The notes: a model not told the origin generated them from the sequence alone. A stretch of DNA of 39,679 nt from DATAVB01 sp040414495 (GCA_040414495.1 JBEDUI010000181.1:1-39679), one strand, 5' to 3'; counted from the stretch's first letter, positions 32,339-39,664 are shown. A program made the numbers and translations.

Positions 32339-33319
32339 TCAGCCGAATTCGACCTGGAGTTGTTCGATGAATGATCCGGCCGGGGGCGTCATATTTCGGC
32401 GGGTCAGGTTGTCGAGCTGGCAGCGGGCGTTGTAGCAACGAACCCAGGTCACGGCGGCCCGCGCGACATGCTGCTCGATTTCGGTGAACTGCCGGCCCGC
32501 CGCTGCTTGATAATCGGCGATAAACGCATCGATTTCGGCTGACGTTGGCGCATCCGGCGGGACCGGCGAGCCCTGTGTGAACGACGACGCGACGATACCC
32601 ACAATCGCGCTTTCCGGCGCGTAGATCAGGCTGTCCCAGTCGTACCCAGCCAGCAATTCATCATCGCGGATACAGACGTTCTGCCAGACCCAGTCGCTGT
32701 GTCCGATAACGGCCGGAAGCTCGACGGACTGCAGCACCCGCGCCGCATTGTCGGCGGCCGCGTCCAGCCATTCAAATCCGGCGACGGGAGCGGTGAAATC
32801 GAAGATTGAATCGTGCGGAACCGGCCACGCGCCCGAATCCCAGTTCGCCCAGGCGAGCCGTCCCGGCACCAGGGCCGAACCGTCCACACCGCGCAATAGC
32901 CCAATCTGCACGGCCAACCCGCGCGCCATGGTCATTCGGGTGCCGGCATTGTGTGGGCTACCGGTCGACGTCCCGCCGATCACCTGCTCAATGACCGCGG
33001 TGATGCCGGCTGTGGTGTTCGGTCCATCCAGGACAGACGGACACCGGAAACCGGCTGCGGCAAGGCGATTCTGCGCCGATACCACCGCATCCAGGCGTTG
33101 CGGGTTAGCCTCGGGCCGGGCCGCCTTGAGCACTACATCCCGACCGTCGGCCAATCGCAGACCAAAGACCGCGCCGATATCGCCGGCCCGGAAGGTGATC
33201 TCCTCGATCGTCGTGCCGAGCCCGACCTTTACATGTTGCGCCAGCCAATCCCGTACGTCTTCGAGGGAGTCGGTGCCGAAGATACGACGCTCGACCCCTC
33301 TGAGGTCCGGCTCGTTCAT
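32339..33319 (-). CDS. APH-family phosphotransferase
   Basis: 326-aa kinase-like protein of the aminoglycoside phosphotransferase fold. The catalytic loop is IGHSDWVWQNV (HxDxxxxN), and the metal-binding Asp lies in GYDWDS, replacing DFG. The N-terminal lobe shows VVLKAARPE with the ATP-binding Lys. It probably phosphorylates a small molecule; antibiotic resistance is possible but not shown. It is the last of three same-strand genes, overlapping the preceding one in ATGA. Confidence 0.82.
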   Translation of the reverse strand: MNEPDLRGVERRIFGTDSLEDVRDWLAQHVKVGLGTTIEEITFRAGDIGAVFGLRLADGRDVVLKAARPEANPQRLDAVVSAQNRLAAAGFRCPSVLDGPNTTAGITAVIEQVIGGTSTGSPHNAGTRMTMARGLAVQIGLLRGVDGSALVPGRLAWANWDSGAWPVPHDSIFDFTAPVAGFEWLDAAADNAARVLQSVELPAVIGHSDWVWQNVCIRDDELLAGYDWDSLIYAPESAIVGIVASSFTQGSPVPPDAPTSAEIDAFIADYQAAAGRQFTEIEQHVARAAVTWVRCYNARCQLDNLTRRNMTPPAGSFIEQLQVEFG

Positions 33320-33594
33320 CCGGTGATTTCGGGGTTGGCATCGAGGAATGCGTACATGGCGTCCGTCTCCGATCCCTTCTTCCCGACCCGTGCCGACAAC
33401 CTGTCGTTCTCGTACAGCTCGACGTCGTACTGCGGTGCTCCGTCGATATATACACCGAAGAAATGCCGGTCCTGATCGACGTACCGCCGGAAAGTGATCT
33501 CATTCCGCGAGGTCTCGCCGTCGACGACGTACAGAATGTCAGGCGTGCCATCGGCCGGGTGGGTCGCGATCAGCTTTTCGATACGTTTCGTCAT
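33316..33594 (-). CDS. Hypothetical protein (92 aa)
   Basis: Small soluble protein rich in charged residues, with two or three predicted strands (ILYVVDG, HFFGVYIDG, YDVELYEND). No family recognised. It lies 3 bp after the 67-aa gene and overlaps the APH gene by 4 bp, so the three are almost certainly one operon. Confidence 0.65.
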   Translation of the reverse strand: MTKRIEKLIATHPADGTPDILYVVDGETSRNEITFRRYVDQDRHFFGVYIDGAPQYDVELYENDRLSARVGKKGSETDAMYAFLDANPEITG

Positions 33595-33597
33595 GCC

Positions 33598-33801
33598 TCA
33601 GATCCGGTCGTAGAGGCCGGTCAGAAAATACCCGTGGGCCATGACCATGGCGGCGGCGTCCATAAATGCCTGGGTGTGGCTGTCGGCCGCGACGATGATG
33701 CGGTGGTGGGCGTGGCGTGAACCTTTGACCTTGAGCGCGATACGACCGGCCTTGAGATCGTCGTGAGTGGACACCGTCGCATCGAAACGGTAGATCGTCA
33801 C
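33598..33801 (-). CDS. Hypothetical protein (67 aa)
   Basis: Small basic protein (MTIYRFDATVSTHDDLKAG) with several histidines (SRHAHHR). No family recognised. First gene of the operon that ends with the APH-family kinase; a GAGGAGAGG stretch lies just upstream of its ATG on this strand. Its tight coupling to the 92-aa gene argues that it is real. Confidence 0.6.
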   Translation of the reverse strand: MTIYRFDATVSTHDDLKAGRIALKVKGSRHAHHRIIVAADSHTQAFMDAAAMVMAHGYFLTGLYDRI

Positions 33802-33944
33802 CCGGCCTCTCCTCCCGTACTGTTCAGTGTCGCAGCCGGCTGCGGCGTTGTTGTCAGGCGTTACGCCACGGATGCTTGAGGTTGGTCATCGCGGCTTGGA
33901 TCCGTGGGAAGCTCGCTCGTGACTGCCCGCGCGCTAGTGTTTAC

Positions 33945-33980
33945 CCCCTCTCGACGTTGACTGTATAGAGGGGCTAAACT
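33945..33980 (+). promoter_or_regulatory. hicAB promoter/operator region
   Basis: CCCCTCT (33945-33951) and AGAGGGG (33967-33973) form an inverted repeat of the kind HicB binds. TAAACT (33975-33980) is a good -10 box ending 6 bp before the first in-frame ATG at 33987, so the mRNA could be leaderless. The -35 is unclear; TTGACT at 33957 is too close. Confidence 0.45.
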
Positions 33981-33986
33981 AGCCTC

Positions 33987-34196
33987 ATGGTCAAGGCGAT
34001 GAACTACCGCGAGATCCGTGCCGCAATGCTCGCCCAAAACTGCACATCGAAACCCGGGAAAGGCGACCACGAAAAGTGGTACCGCCCATGTGGCCAGCAC
34101 ATGACCGTAGTCAACCGCCCCGGCATCGTCTCACCAGGACTGGTACGGCAAGCAATCGCCCGATTGGCCTGCCTGCCGAAAGGATGGCTGCAATGA
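33987..34196 (+). CDS. hicA: HicA-type toxin (mRNA interferase)
   Basis: 69-aa protein of the HicA family, a double-stranded RNA-binding-like fold that cleaves mRNA. The catalytic His is in GKGDHEKW, in place of the usual GKGSH, and the C-terminal IVSPGLVRQAIARL matches the GxLRxIL helix. Order hicA-hicB with an ATGA overlap is canonical. ATG 33999 is an alternative start; 33987 fits a leaderless transcript. Confidence 0.82.
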   Translation: MVKAMNYREIRAAMLAQNCTSKPGKGDHEKWYRPCGQHMTVVNRPGIVSPGLVRQAIARLACLPKGWLQ

Positions 34197-34585
34197 CCAC
34201 GTACATCGTGACCGCCGTGCCGTGGGAGCACGGCTGGGAACTTCACGTCGAAGGTGTCGGCGTCACCCAGGTCCGCGTCCTGGAAAAAGCCGGCCAGCAG
34301 GTCCGCGACCTCATCGAAACCATGACCGACGAACCGGTCAGCGACAACGCCACGATCACCATCCGGCCCGACCTTGGCGACGACCTCGACCACGAGATCG
34401 AGAACGTCCGCGCATTCGTCGAACGCGCCCAACGCGAAAGCCAGAAAGCCGCCGAGGCGTCTCGCCACCTCACTCGCGAGCTACGGTCCCGCGGCCTGTC
34501 CGTGTCGGACATCGCGACGCTAATGCAGATCAGCCGCGGCCGGGTCTCCCAGCTCGCTGCCGAACCGGGCCAGAAAGCCAGCTAA
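34193..34585 (+). CDS. hicB: HicB-type antitoxin with C-terminal HTH
   Basis: 130-aa partner of HicA. The N-terminal part (YIVTAVPWEHGWELHVEGVG) is a HicB-like partial RNase H fold in which the sequence is diverged. A charged helix follows (about 65-100), and the end is a helix-turn-helix (LSVSDIATLMQISRGRVSQL) that would bind the operator. It neutralises HicA and represses the pair. It overlaps hicA by 4 bp. The tRNA-Val fragment begins 46 bp downstream. Confidence 0.75.
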   Translation: MTTYIVTAVPWEHGWELHVEGVGVTQVRVLEKAGQQVRDLIETMTDEPVSDNATITIRPDLGDDLDHEIENVRAFVERAQRESQKAAEASRHLTRELRSRGLSVSDIATLMQISRGRVSQLAAEPGQKAS

Positions 34586-34630
34586 TACCGCGAAAGACAC
34601 TCAGTTGAGCCGGATTCCCTTACGTAGAAG

Positions 34631-34670
34631 GGTGGGCAGCGCAGGGACTGAACCTGTGACCTTTACCGTG
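34631..34670 (+). repeat. Partial tRNA-Val copy (attachment-site scar)
   Basis: Forty bases match the 3' half of tRNA-Val(GAC) at 36609-36648 with four differences, all transitions. Only the anticodon-to-3' end portion is present, so it cannot be a working tRNA. It is in the same orientation as the intact gene's complement and marks the far end of an inserted element. Confidence 0.8.
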
Positions 34671-34836
34671 CGAACACTGTGCCGGGCTACGGTTCGGCGT
34701 CATTGAGTACTGCTGAGCCTGTTGCCAATGCCGGCCCGTCCTGTTGAAGGGGGCCGGTGTCAGCGCGTCTGCTGACTACGACCGGTGTACGACTGGCCAG
34801 AAAACGGTTCGCGTCCTTGCGTCTGGTTGTGGGTCA

Positions 34837-35802
34837 ATGCGGCACATGTCGGAGTCCTTCCTGCATGAGCTGCACTCACGGTTCAGTGCTCCTCGGGATG
34901 CCGTGCTGCAGTTCGTCGAGCAGGTGATCGGCAGCTCGGTCGAGAGCCTGAGTCGGGTCGTCCGCGGATACGACAATGAGGTCTATCGCACGGAATCCGT
35001 CGATAGCGGAGCCGTCTACATCCGAATCCGCCCCGACGACTGTGAAGACCGTGCGTTCGAGTTAGAGGCTTGGGCCATGGAGAAGGCTCGGGATGCTGGC
35101 GTGCCGGTCCCGGAGGTGCTGGCGATCGACCGCATCGCGACTGTCGGAGCGCGGCGCGAGGCGATGGTGGTGCGTGCAGCGCCTGGGCTGCCGCTGGAGT
35201 CCATGATTGGCGGTCTGAGCGAGCGGGATCGCCACACGGTCTTAGTGAACCTGGGTCGCACACTCGGCCAGCTTCACTCCGTTGGTATGCCTGGAATGTG
35301 GCGTCCCGATCAGCGCGGGCACTGGCCGAGCCCGGATGACCTATGCCGGGGGTTCATCGCAGAGCGGAGAACTGAGCGGCGGCATCTTGTGCGTGCGGGA
35401 CTGACAGACGCCGAGATTGAGCACACCTACAGTGTTTTGCAGGAGTTCCCCGGGCCGGGTCCGATCGGACCGGTACTGTGCCACGGCGATATCGGCCCAG
35501 ATCATGTCTTCATCGATTCGGCTCTTCGAGTGAGCGGGATGATCGATTGGGGGATGTGGCACGGGGGATCGATCATCGGAGAGCTCGCCTATCTCTTGAA
35601 GAAGTTCCCTGCAGACGACTTTGAAGCCGTCCTGGAAGGGCATGGGTCCTGCTCTGCCGACGATCCTGGGTTTCGACGGAAGATCGCAGCGTCGTTAGCG
35701 CAGCAGCAGATCGGGCACATTGCCCACCACGTGATCATCGGCGACGAGCAAGGGGTACGACGAAACCTCAGTGATCTGCGCCGGGCGTTGGCTGAGCTTT
35801 AG
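34837..35802 (+). CDS. APH-family phosphotransferase (island cargo)
   Basis: 321-aa kinase-like protein. The N-terminal lobe has GYDNEVYRTESVDSGAVYIRI, the catalytic loop is LCHGDIGPDHVFID (HGD followed by DH where N is usual), and the metal site is MIDWGMWHGG. This combination is typical of the macrolide-phosphotransferase-like branch. It probably phosphorylates a hydroxylated small molecule. Start is uncertain: ATG 34837 or 34846; the frame extends to 34744. It is the first cargo gene in the tRNA-Val element, 22 bp before the next gene. Confidence 0.78.
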   Translation: MRHMSESFLHELHSRFSAPRDAVLQFVEQVIGSSVESLSRVVRGYDNEVYRTESVDSGAVYIRIRPDDCEDRAFELEAWAMEKARDAGVPVPEVLAIDRIATVGARREAMVVRAAPGLPLESMIGGLSERDRHTVLVNLGRTLGQLHSVGMPGMWRPDQRGHWPSPDDLCRGFIAERRTERRHLVRAGLTDAEIEHTYSVLQEFPGPGPIGPVLCHGDIGPDHVFIDSALRVSGMIDWGMWHGGSIIGELAYLLKKFPADDFEAVLEGHGSCSADDPGFRRKIAASLAQQQIGHIAHHVIIGDEQGVRRNLSDLRRALAEL

Positions 35803-35824
35803 GAACGGTTGGCCCGAGAGAGCG

Positions 35825-36274
35825 ATGGACGTTACGGCACCCTCTGACATTCTGCTTGTCACCTGTGTCTATGAGAAGACTGCTAAGCCCGCTGCCGCAA
35901 AAGATCTGTATGACTCCCCGTACTTTGCGCGGCTCCGGCGCTACGCCGAACGACTTGCAGAACCGTGGTTCATTGTCTCGGCTGAGCACGGACTCGTTCA
36001 TCCTGACGAATGGCTCGCACCGTATGAGAGGTACCTGCCAGACACGCCCACGTGGTATCGGGAGGTCTGGGGCGCATGGGTCGTCGGAAGGTTGAAGCTG
36101 CTGGTTGGCGATCTCAATGAGCTGACGGTTGAAATTCACGCGAGCCCGGACTATGTCGTGTGGATAGCACCCCGGCTGAAAGAGTCGGGCGCGGTCGCGC
36201 GGACTCCGCTGGCGGATATTCCCTGGCAAGAGCACGTCGCCTGGTACGACGAGCAGGAACGCAAATCGCTGTGA
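35825..36274 (+). CDS. DUF6884-like protein (island cargo)
   Basis: 149-aa protein that fits a family I recall as DUF6884: ILLVTCVYEKTAKPAAAKDLY near the N-terminus, then SPYFARLRRYAE and WFIVSAEHGLVHPDEWLAPYE. Such proteins are common in phage and mobile DNA; no activity is known to me. The ATG at 35825 has GAGAG upstream. Codon use is less GC-rich than the core genes. Its stop is followed in the same frame by the integrase fragment, so its 3' end lies close to a deletion junction. Confidence 0.7.
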   Translation: MDVTAPSDILLVTCVYEKTAKPAAAKDLYDSPYFARLRRYAERLAEPWFIVSAEHGLVHPDEWLAPYERYLPDTPTWYREVWGAWVVGRLKLLVGDLNELTVEIHASPDYVVWIAPRLKESGAVARTPLADIPWQEHVAWYDEQERKSL

Positions 36275-36592
36275 GCGACGAGCGGCAAGTCGAGCTCGTA
36301 TCACCAGCTAGAACGGGTTGCTCGTGCGGCGAAAGTCGCGCTCCACTTTCACGATCTGCGGCACTGCTATGCGACCTGGCTCGTGTCGCGCGGAGTCCCG
36401 ATCAACGTCGTGCAAAGGGTCCTCGGTCACGAGCAGGCGTCCACCACGTTCAACCGCCATACGCACATACCGGATGACCCCTTGCAGCGCGTGCGGGACG
36501 CGTTCACGGAGGGTGCTGCTGACTTTTCGCTGACTTTGGACGCGGGGGACCGTCCGATGAGCGATAACGGTCTAGGCCCCGATGGGGCCTGA
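36275..36592 (+). pseudogene. Tyrosine recombinase (integrase) C-terminal fragment
   Basis: In-frame codons from 36275 encode the C-terminal catalytic end of a phage-type integrase: HFHDLRHCYATWLVSRG (the HxxR box), then VVQRVLGHEQASTTFNRHTH (the LGH motif). No start codon, N-terminal SAM-like domain or first catalytic Arg is present. The nucleophile Tyr, expected in the YTH of this motif, is His (CAT for TAT). It is therefore a dead remnant. It follows the DUF6884-like stop without a gap, implying a deletion fused the two. Confidence 0.85.
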
Positions 36593-36607
36593 CCTGAGAG
36601 TTTGGGA

Positions 36608-36682
36608 TGGTGGGCGGCACAGGGATTGAACCTGTGACCTCTACCGTGTCAAGGTAGCGCTCTCCCACTGAGCTAGCCGCCC
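36608..36682 (-). tRNA. tRNA-Val (GAC)
   Basis: Acceptor GGGCGGC pairs with GCCGCCC, anticodon stem CTACC/GGTAG, loop TTGACAC, anticodon GAC. The 3' CCA is encoded (36608-36610), unlike its neighbours. It is the integration site of the adjacent element. Confidence 0.94.
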
Positions 36683-36702
36683 AAGAACAAGAGACGTACG
36701 AG

Positions 36703-36773
36703 AGGTGGAGACGGGATTCGAACCCGTGTACACGGCTTTGCAGGCCGTTGCCTCGCCTCTCGGCCACTCCACC
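36703..36773 (-). tRNA. tRNA-Cys (GCA)
   Basis: 71-nt tRNA: acceptor GGTGGAG/CTCCACC, anticodon stem ACGGC/GCCGT, loop CTGCAAA with anticodon GCA. Discriminator U is characteristic of tRNA-Cys. CCA is not encoded. Confidence 0.94.
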
Positions 36774-36808
36774 GCAAGGCCCATCTTGCAGAGGCGTGGG
36801 CCTCTCCG

Positions 36809-36881
36809 AGCGGACGACGGGACTCGAACCCGCGACCCTCACCTTGGCAAGGTGATGCGCTACCAACTGCGCTACGTCCGC
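36809..36881 (-). tRNA. tRNA-Gly (GCC)
   Basis: 73-nt tRNA: acceptor GCGGACG/CGTCCGC, anticodon stem TCACC/GGTGA, loop TTGCCAA with anticodon GCC, discriminator U. It is first in a Gly-Cys-Val cluster. Confidence 0.94.
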
Positions 36882-36913
36882 ACTGCCTGACCGAACTGCT
36901 CAGGTGTGGAGAG

Positions 36914-36943
36914 ACTGTAGCCGACCAGCCCGGGCCGCTTCAA
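36914..36943 (-). promoter_or_regulatory. Promoter of the Gly-Cys-Val tRNA cluster
   Basis: On the minus strand, TTGAAG (36943-36938), an 18-bp spacer and TACAGT (36919-36914) lie about 32 bp before the tRNA-Gly 5' end. Confidence 0.6.
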
Positions 36944-36984
36944 ACCGGTACCCCGTTAACGGTCGGACAACCCCTCCGACACCC

Positions 36985-37401
36985 TCACGCCAGGCCGTTG
37001 TAGAGCAGCGATTCGACCGCGTGATCAAGGTCGACGTGCTCGCTCTCCGACCCAGGCCAGACCAGCTCGTAGCTGGCCAGCAGGAACCGCGAAGCCAACC
37101 CGCGCGGCATGGCCAGGGTGGCGCTACCGGACGGCGAGGACAGCTCGATCCGTACCTCCCGCTCGCCAGCCGGCGCGATCCGGACGTCCCCTTCGCCGGT
37201 CGCGCCGTTCATGCCGGCGGTGAGTAGTTCGCGGGCGAAGACCCACTCGACGGTCTCCTCGCATGCGCCGAGCCCGAAGATCAGTCGTACCGCATATGGA
37301 TCCGTCGGCCGGTACTGCAGCCGGGCCGGCAGATCCAGATCTGTCTCGTGCCCGACAAGACGCAGCGTCAAGTCGACTGTGATGTCCGTTGACCGGCGCA
37401 C
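36985..37401 (-). CDS. ssgB: SsgA/SsgB-family sporulation and cell-division regulator
   Basis: 138-aa protein, the length of SsgB. The family core is clear: DPYAVRLIFGLG, VEWVFARELLTAGM, GDVRIAP and LSSPSGSATLAMPR. SsgB recruits FtsZ to septation sites in sporulating actinomycetes, and the family is restricted to morphologically complex members. Assignment to SsgB rather than another paralogue is tentative. The GTG at 37401 has a strong GGAGGG 6 bp upstream; the frame extends to 37458. Divergent from the ECF sigma gene. Confidence 0.88.
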   Translation of the reverse strand: MRRSTDITVDLTLRLVGHETDLDLPARLQYRPTDPYAVRLIFGLGACEETVEWVFARELLTAGMNGATGEGDVRIAPAGEREVRIELSSPSGSATLAMPRGLASRFLLASYELVWPGSESEHVDLDHAVESLLYNGLA

Positions 37402-37525
37402 CGTCGTCCCTCCGTGTCTGGCCCGTCTGGTTTGTTCCGACCAGATCGGGCATTCCATCTCGGGTAACGATCGTGAGTGCGCTCGGTGACGGCGTGGCCC
37501 ATGCCCGCAACACGCCGTGGAGCAC

Positions 37526-37561
37526 GGAACCGACTAACGTGGAACCGAACCGCTCGGTTCG
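37526..37561 (+). promoter_or_regulatory. Candidate ECF promoter of the sigma gene
   Basis: GGAACCGA occurs at 37526-37533 and 37541-37548, and GGAAC is the usual ECF -35 core. From the second copy, 15 bp lead to GTC at 37561, close to an ECF -10. An inverted repeat CGAACCG-CT-CGGTTCG (37546-37561) overlaps. It fits autoregulation by the sigma factor. Confidence 0.45.
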
Positions 37562-37594
37562 TCCAGCACGACACCGACTGTGAGGACAGTCCTG

Positions 37595-38200
37595 GTGAGC
37601 CATTCTCCGGCACACGACAGCGACGTCAGCGACGTCGACCTCGTCCGGCGTCTGGGCGATGGCGACGCGAACGCGCTCGGCCTGCTCTACGACCGGCACG
37701 GTCGGTCGTGTTACGGGCTTGCGCTGCGCATCACGGCCGACGCCGGGTTCGCCGCGGAGGTCGTCGAGGAGGTTTTCCTGGAGCTGTGGCGCGACCCCGC
37801 GGCGTTCGTCCCCGAACTGGGTGGGCTGGGCAGCTGGCTGCTGGCTACGACGCATCACAAGGCGGTCGAGACGGTACGGCGCGAGGAGCGGTTGCGCCGG
37901 CATCGGGCCGAGTCGGCCCGGGAGATCGAGAACGTGCCGCCCGCGGATTCCGATTCGCCGCATCAGGTCTGGTCTCAGCTGCGGGCCGACCGGGTACGGG
38001 AAGCGCTGCGGGAGCTGCCGGAGGCCGAACGCCGGGCGATCGCGCTGGCGTACTTCGGCGGGTACACCCAACGCGAGGTGGCCGCGTTGACTCACTCTCC
38101 ACTGGGGACAGTGCGGGCCAGCATGCGGGACGGAATGCGGCGGCTGGGGGAGTTGCTGCGTACCAGCACTGAGATCGACGACGGTGGGACCCGGTCGTGA
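37595..38200 (+). CDS. ECF-family RNA polymerase sigma factor
   Basis: 201-aa sigma factor. Region 2 is DLVRRLGDGDANALGLLYDR through FLELWRDPAAF, and region 4 is LRELPEAERRAIALAYFGGY with helix-turn-helix QREVAALTHSPLGTVRASM. It belongs to the SigK/SigL-like group that pairs with RskA-type anti-sigma factors. The GTG at 37595 has GAGGACA upstream; GTG 37580 would add five residues. Its stop overlaps the anti-sigma start (GTGA). Confidence 0.9.
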   Translation: MSHSPAHDSDVSDVDLVRRLGDGDANALGLLYDRHGRSCYGLALRITADAGFAAEVVEEVFLELWRDPAAFVPELGGLGSWLLATTHHKAVETVRREERLRRHRAESAREIENVPPADSDSPHQVWSQLRADRVREALRELPEAERRAIALAYFGGYTQREVAALTHSPLGTVRASMRDGMRRLGELLRTSTEIDDGGTRS

Positions 38201-39021
38201 CCACCAACGCGGACAACCACGGCGAGTTCTCCGGACTCGCGGTCGGCTGGGCCCTGCATGCGCTCGAACCTGACGACGAGGAACGCTTCTCCGCTCACGT
38301 GGCCGAATGCTCGGAGTGCCGGGCGATTGTGGCTGATGTCACGACGACGTTGGGCGAGATCGTCTACGCGGTTCCGGACGCCGAGCCGCCGGCCGGGTTG
38401 CGGGAGCGTGTGCTCTCGGCTGCCTCGGAGGTACCGCAGGATGTGGGTACGCCGCCGGTCGAGCGGGTGCCGCGGATCTTGTCGCCGGCGCAGTCGCGGA
38501 CGCAGGTCCGGGTCGGCCAACCGCCCAAGTGGCATGCCGTGTGGCGGCATTGGCAGCTGTGGGCGATCGTGGTTCCGCTGCTGGCGGTGCTCGGGCTGGT
38601 GGCCTGGAACCTCGCTTTGCGTCACCAGCGGGACGCCAGCACCGATCAGACCGCGCGCTACCAGCGTGCGATCACCGAGCTGACCGAGGTCGGGTCGCGC
38701 CGAGCCACGCTGCATACGCCTAGTGGCAAGCAGTTGGCCACGGTCGTCGTACGCGACGGGCACATCAACGTCGTGGCGATGGCGATACCGCCCAACGACC
38801 CCAACAAGACCACGTACGTCCTGTGGGGTCTGCCTTCGGCGTCGGCCAAGCCAGCAGCGTTGGGGACGTTCGACATAGTGCGGGACGGCGTCGACGTACG
38901 GGCGGTCAAGGTCACCGCGCAGAAGCTGGACTTCCGGACGTACGCGGTAAGTCGGGAGTCCGGCCGCCAGGCGCCGGGTGAGCCCTCGTCGGTGATGGCC
39001 AGCGGCATGCCGTCGACCTGA
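38197..39021 (+). CDS. RskA-type zinc-binding anti-sigma factor
   Basis: 274-aa membrane protein. The N-terminal zinc anti-sigma motif HVAECSEC (HxxxCxxC) is at about 33-40. One membrane helix (LWAIVVPLLAVLGLVAWNLA) lies near 125-144, and the C-terminal part outside the membrane is the RskA domain (LVLWGLPSA-like TTYVLWGLPSA). It holds the sigma factor inactive until cleaved or released by a surface or redox signal. Translational overlap of 4 bp with the sigma gene. Confidence 0.9.
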   Translation: MTTNADNHGEFSGLAVGWALHALEPDDEERFSAHVAECSECRAIVADVTTTLGEIVYAVPDAEPPAGLRERVLSAASEVPQDVGTPPVERVPRILSPAQSRTQVRVGQPPKWHAVWRHWQLWAIVVPLLAVLGLVAWNLALRHQRDASTDQTARYQRAITELTEVGSRRATLHTPSGKQLATVVVRDGHINVVAMAIPPNDPNKTTYVLWGLPSASAKPAALGTFDIVRDGVDVRAVKVTAQKLDFRTYAVSRESGRQAPGEPSSVMASGMPST

Positions 39022-39063
39022 GGCACACCTGCGCGCGATCATCGGGTAGAGTCAGCCCGGCTC

Positions 39064-39135
39064 GGGCGATTAGCTCAGCGGTAGAGCGCTCGCTTCACAC
39101 GCGAGAGGTCACTGGTTCGAACCCAGTATCGCCCA
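39064..39135 (+). tRNA. tRNA-Val (CAC)
   Basis: 72-nt tRNA: acceptor GGGCGAT/ATCGCCC, anticodon stem CTCGC/GCGAG, loop TTCACAC with anticodon CAC. Discriminator A; CCA not encoded. TAGAGT at 39047-39052 is a possible -10. Confidence 0.93.
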
Positions 39136-39156
39136 CCCACATACCCCGAACACGCA

Positions 39157-39186
39157 GAAGGCCGGCCCCCACAGGGACCGGCCTTC
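39157..39186. terminator. GC-rich terminator between tRNA-Val and convergent gene
   Basis: GAAGGCCGG (39157-39165) and CCGGCCTTC (39178-39186) form a 9-bp perfect stem with a 12-nt loop. It sits between a tRNA and a gene on the opposite strand and could serve both; T-tracts are weak. Confidence 0.6.
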
Positions 39187-39202
39187 GGTGCGTCGTGACG
39201 GG

Positions 39203-39664
39203 TCAGCAGGTCTCCAGCTGCCCCAGGTTCACGGCCTTGCCCCAGCGCGATCGCTGGTCCCCCTTGGTGACCCGGGCCCGGAAGTCGTAGGTCCGCGGAC
39301 GCGTCATGACCTCGCCCTCGAAGACCGTCCGCCGGCGTCCGGCCGCGACCGGGCCGAACTCCTCGGTGTTCCACGGCGAGTCCTCGAAGCGCGCACCCAG
39401 GACCGTGCCCCGGGTGCCCCGCCGGGCCTTGTTCCAGACCTGGACCTTGATGGAGAAGCTGTCGCCGTCCCACGTGGTCCGGCAGGCCCGGACCACGCCC
39501 TTCTTCCACGCCCTCAGCACCTGCCAGTCGTCCCCGCCGCCCTGCCGCTGGGCCGCCCCGGCGGCCGGGGCGTCGAGCGGGGCCGTGGCCCCGGCCGGTG
39601 CGACGGTGATCCCCAGGCACAGGACGAGGGCCAGCAGGGCCCCCCGTACGAGATGCATCGACAT
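39203..39664 (-). CDS. Secreted protein of unknown function
   Basis: 153-aa exported protein. Signal peptide: MSMHLVRGALLALVLCLGIT, cleavage near APAGATA. The mature protein is basic and Trp-rich (DDWQVLRAWKKG, DSPWNTEEFG) and has two cysteines (VRACRTTW and the C-terminal LETC) that could form a disulfide. No family recognised. The ATG at 39664 has GAGAGGAA upstream. Confidence 0.75.
   Translation of the reverse strand: MSMHLVRGALLALVLCLGITVAPAGATAPLDAPAAGAAQRQGGGDDWQVLRAWKKGVVRACRTTWDGDSFSIKVQVWNKARRGTRGTVLGARFEDSPWNTEEFGPVAAGRRRTVFEGEVMTRPRTYDFRARVTKGDQRSRWGKAVNLGQLETC

Larger units (their letters stand above)
34631..36648. mobile_element. Decayed integrative element at tRNA-Val
   Basis: A 2-kb segment bounded by 40-bp direct repeats derived from tRNA-Val (34631-34670 and 36609-36648). 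Next to the intact tRNA's 3' end lies a tyrosine-recombinase C-terminal fragment, the normal position for an integrase. The interior holds an APH-family kinase and a DUF6884-like gene, both with lower GC at third positions than the flanking genes. It looks like a larger phage- or ICE-like element that has been deleted down to its cargo. Confidence 0.75.

Noticed and set aside
34631..34670. A complete extra tRNA gene
   Set aside because: Only the anticodon-to-3' half is present; no D-arm or 5' acceptor strand can be found downstream.
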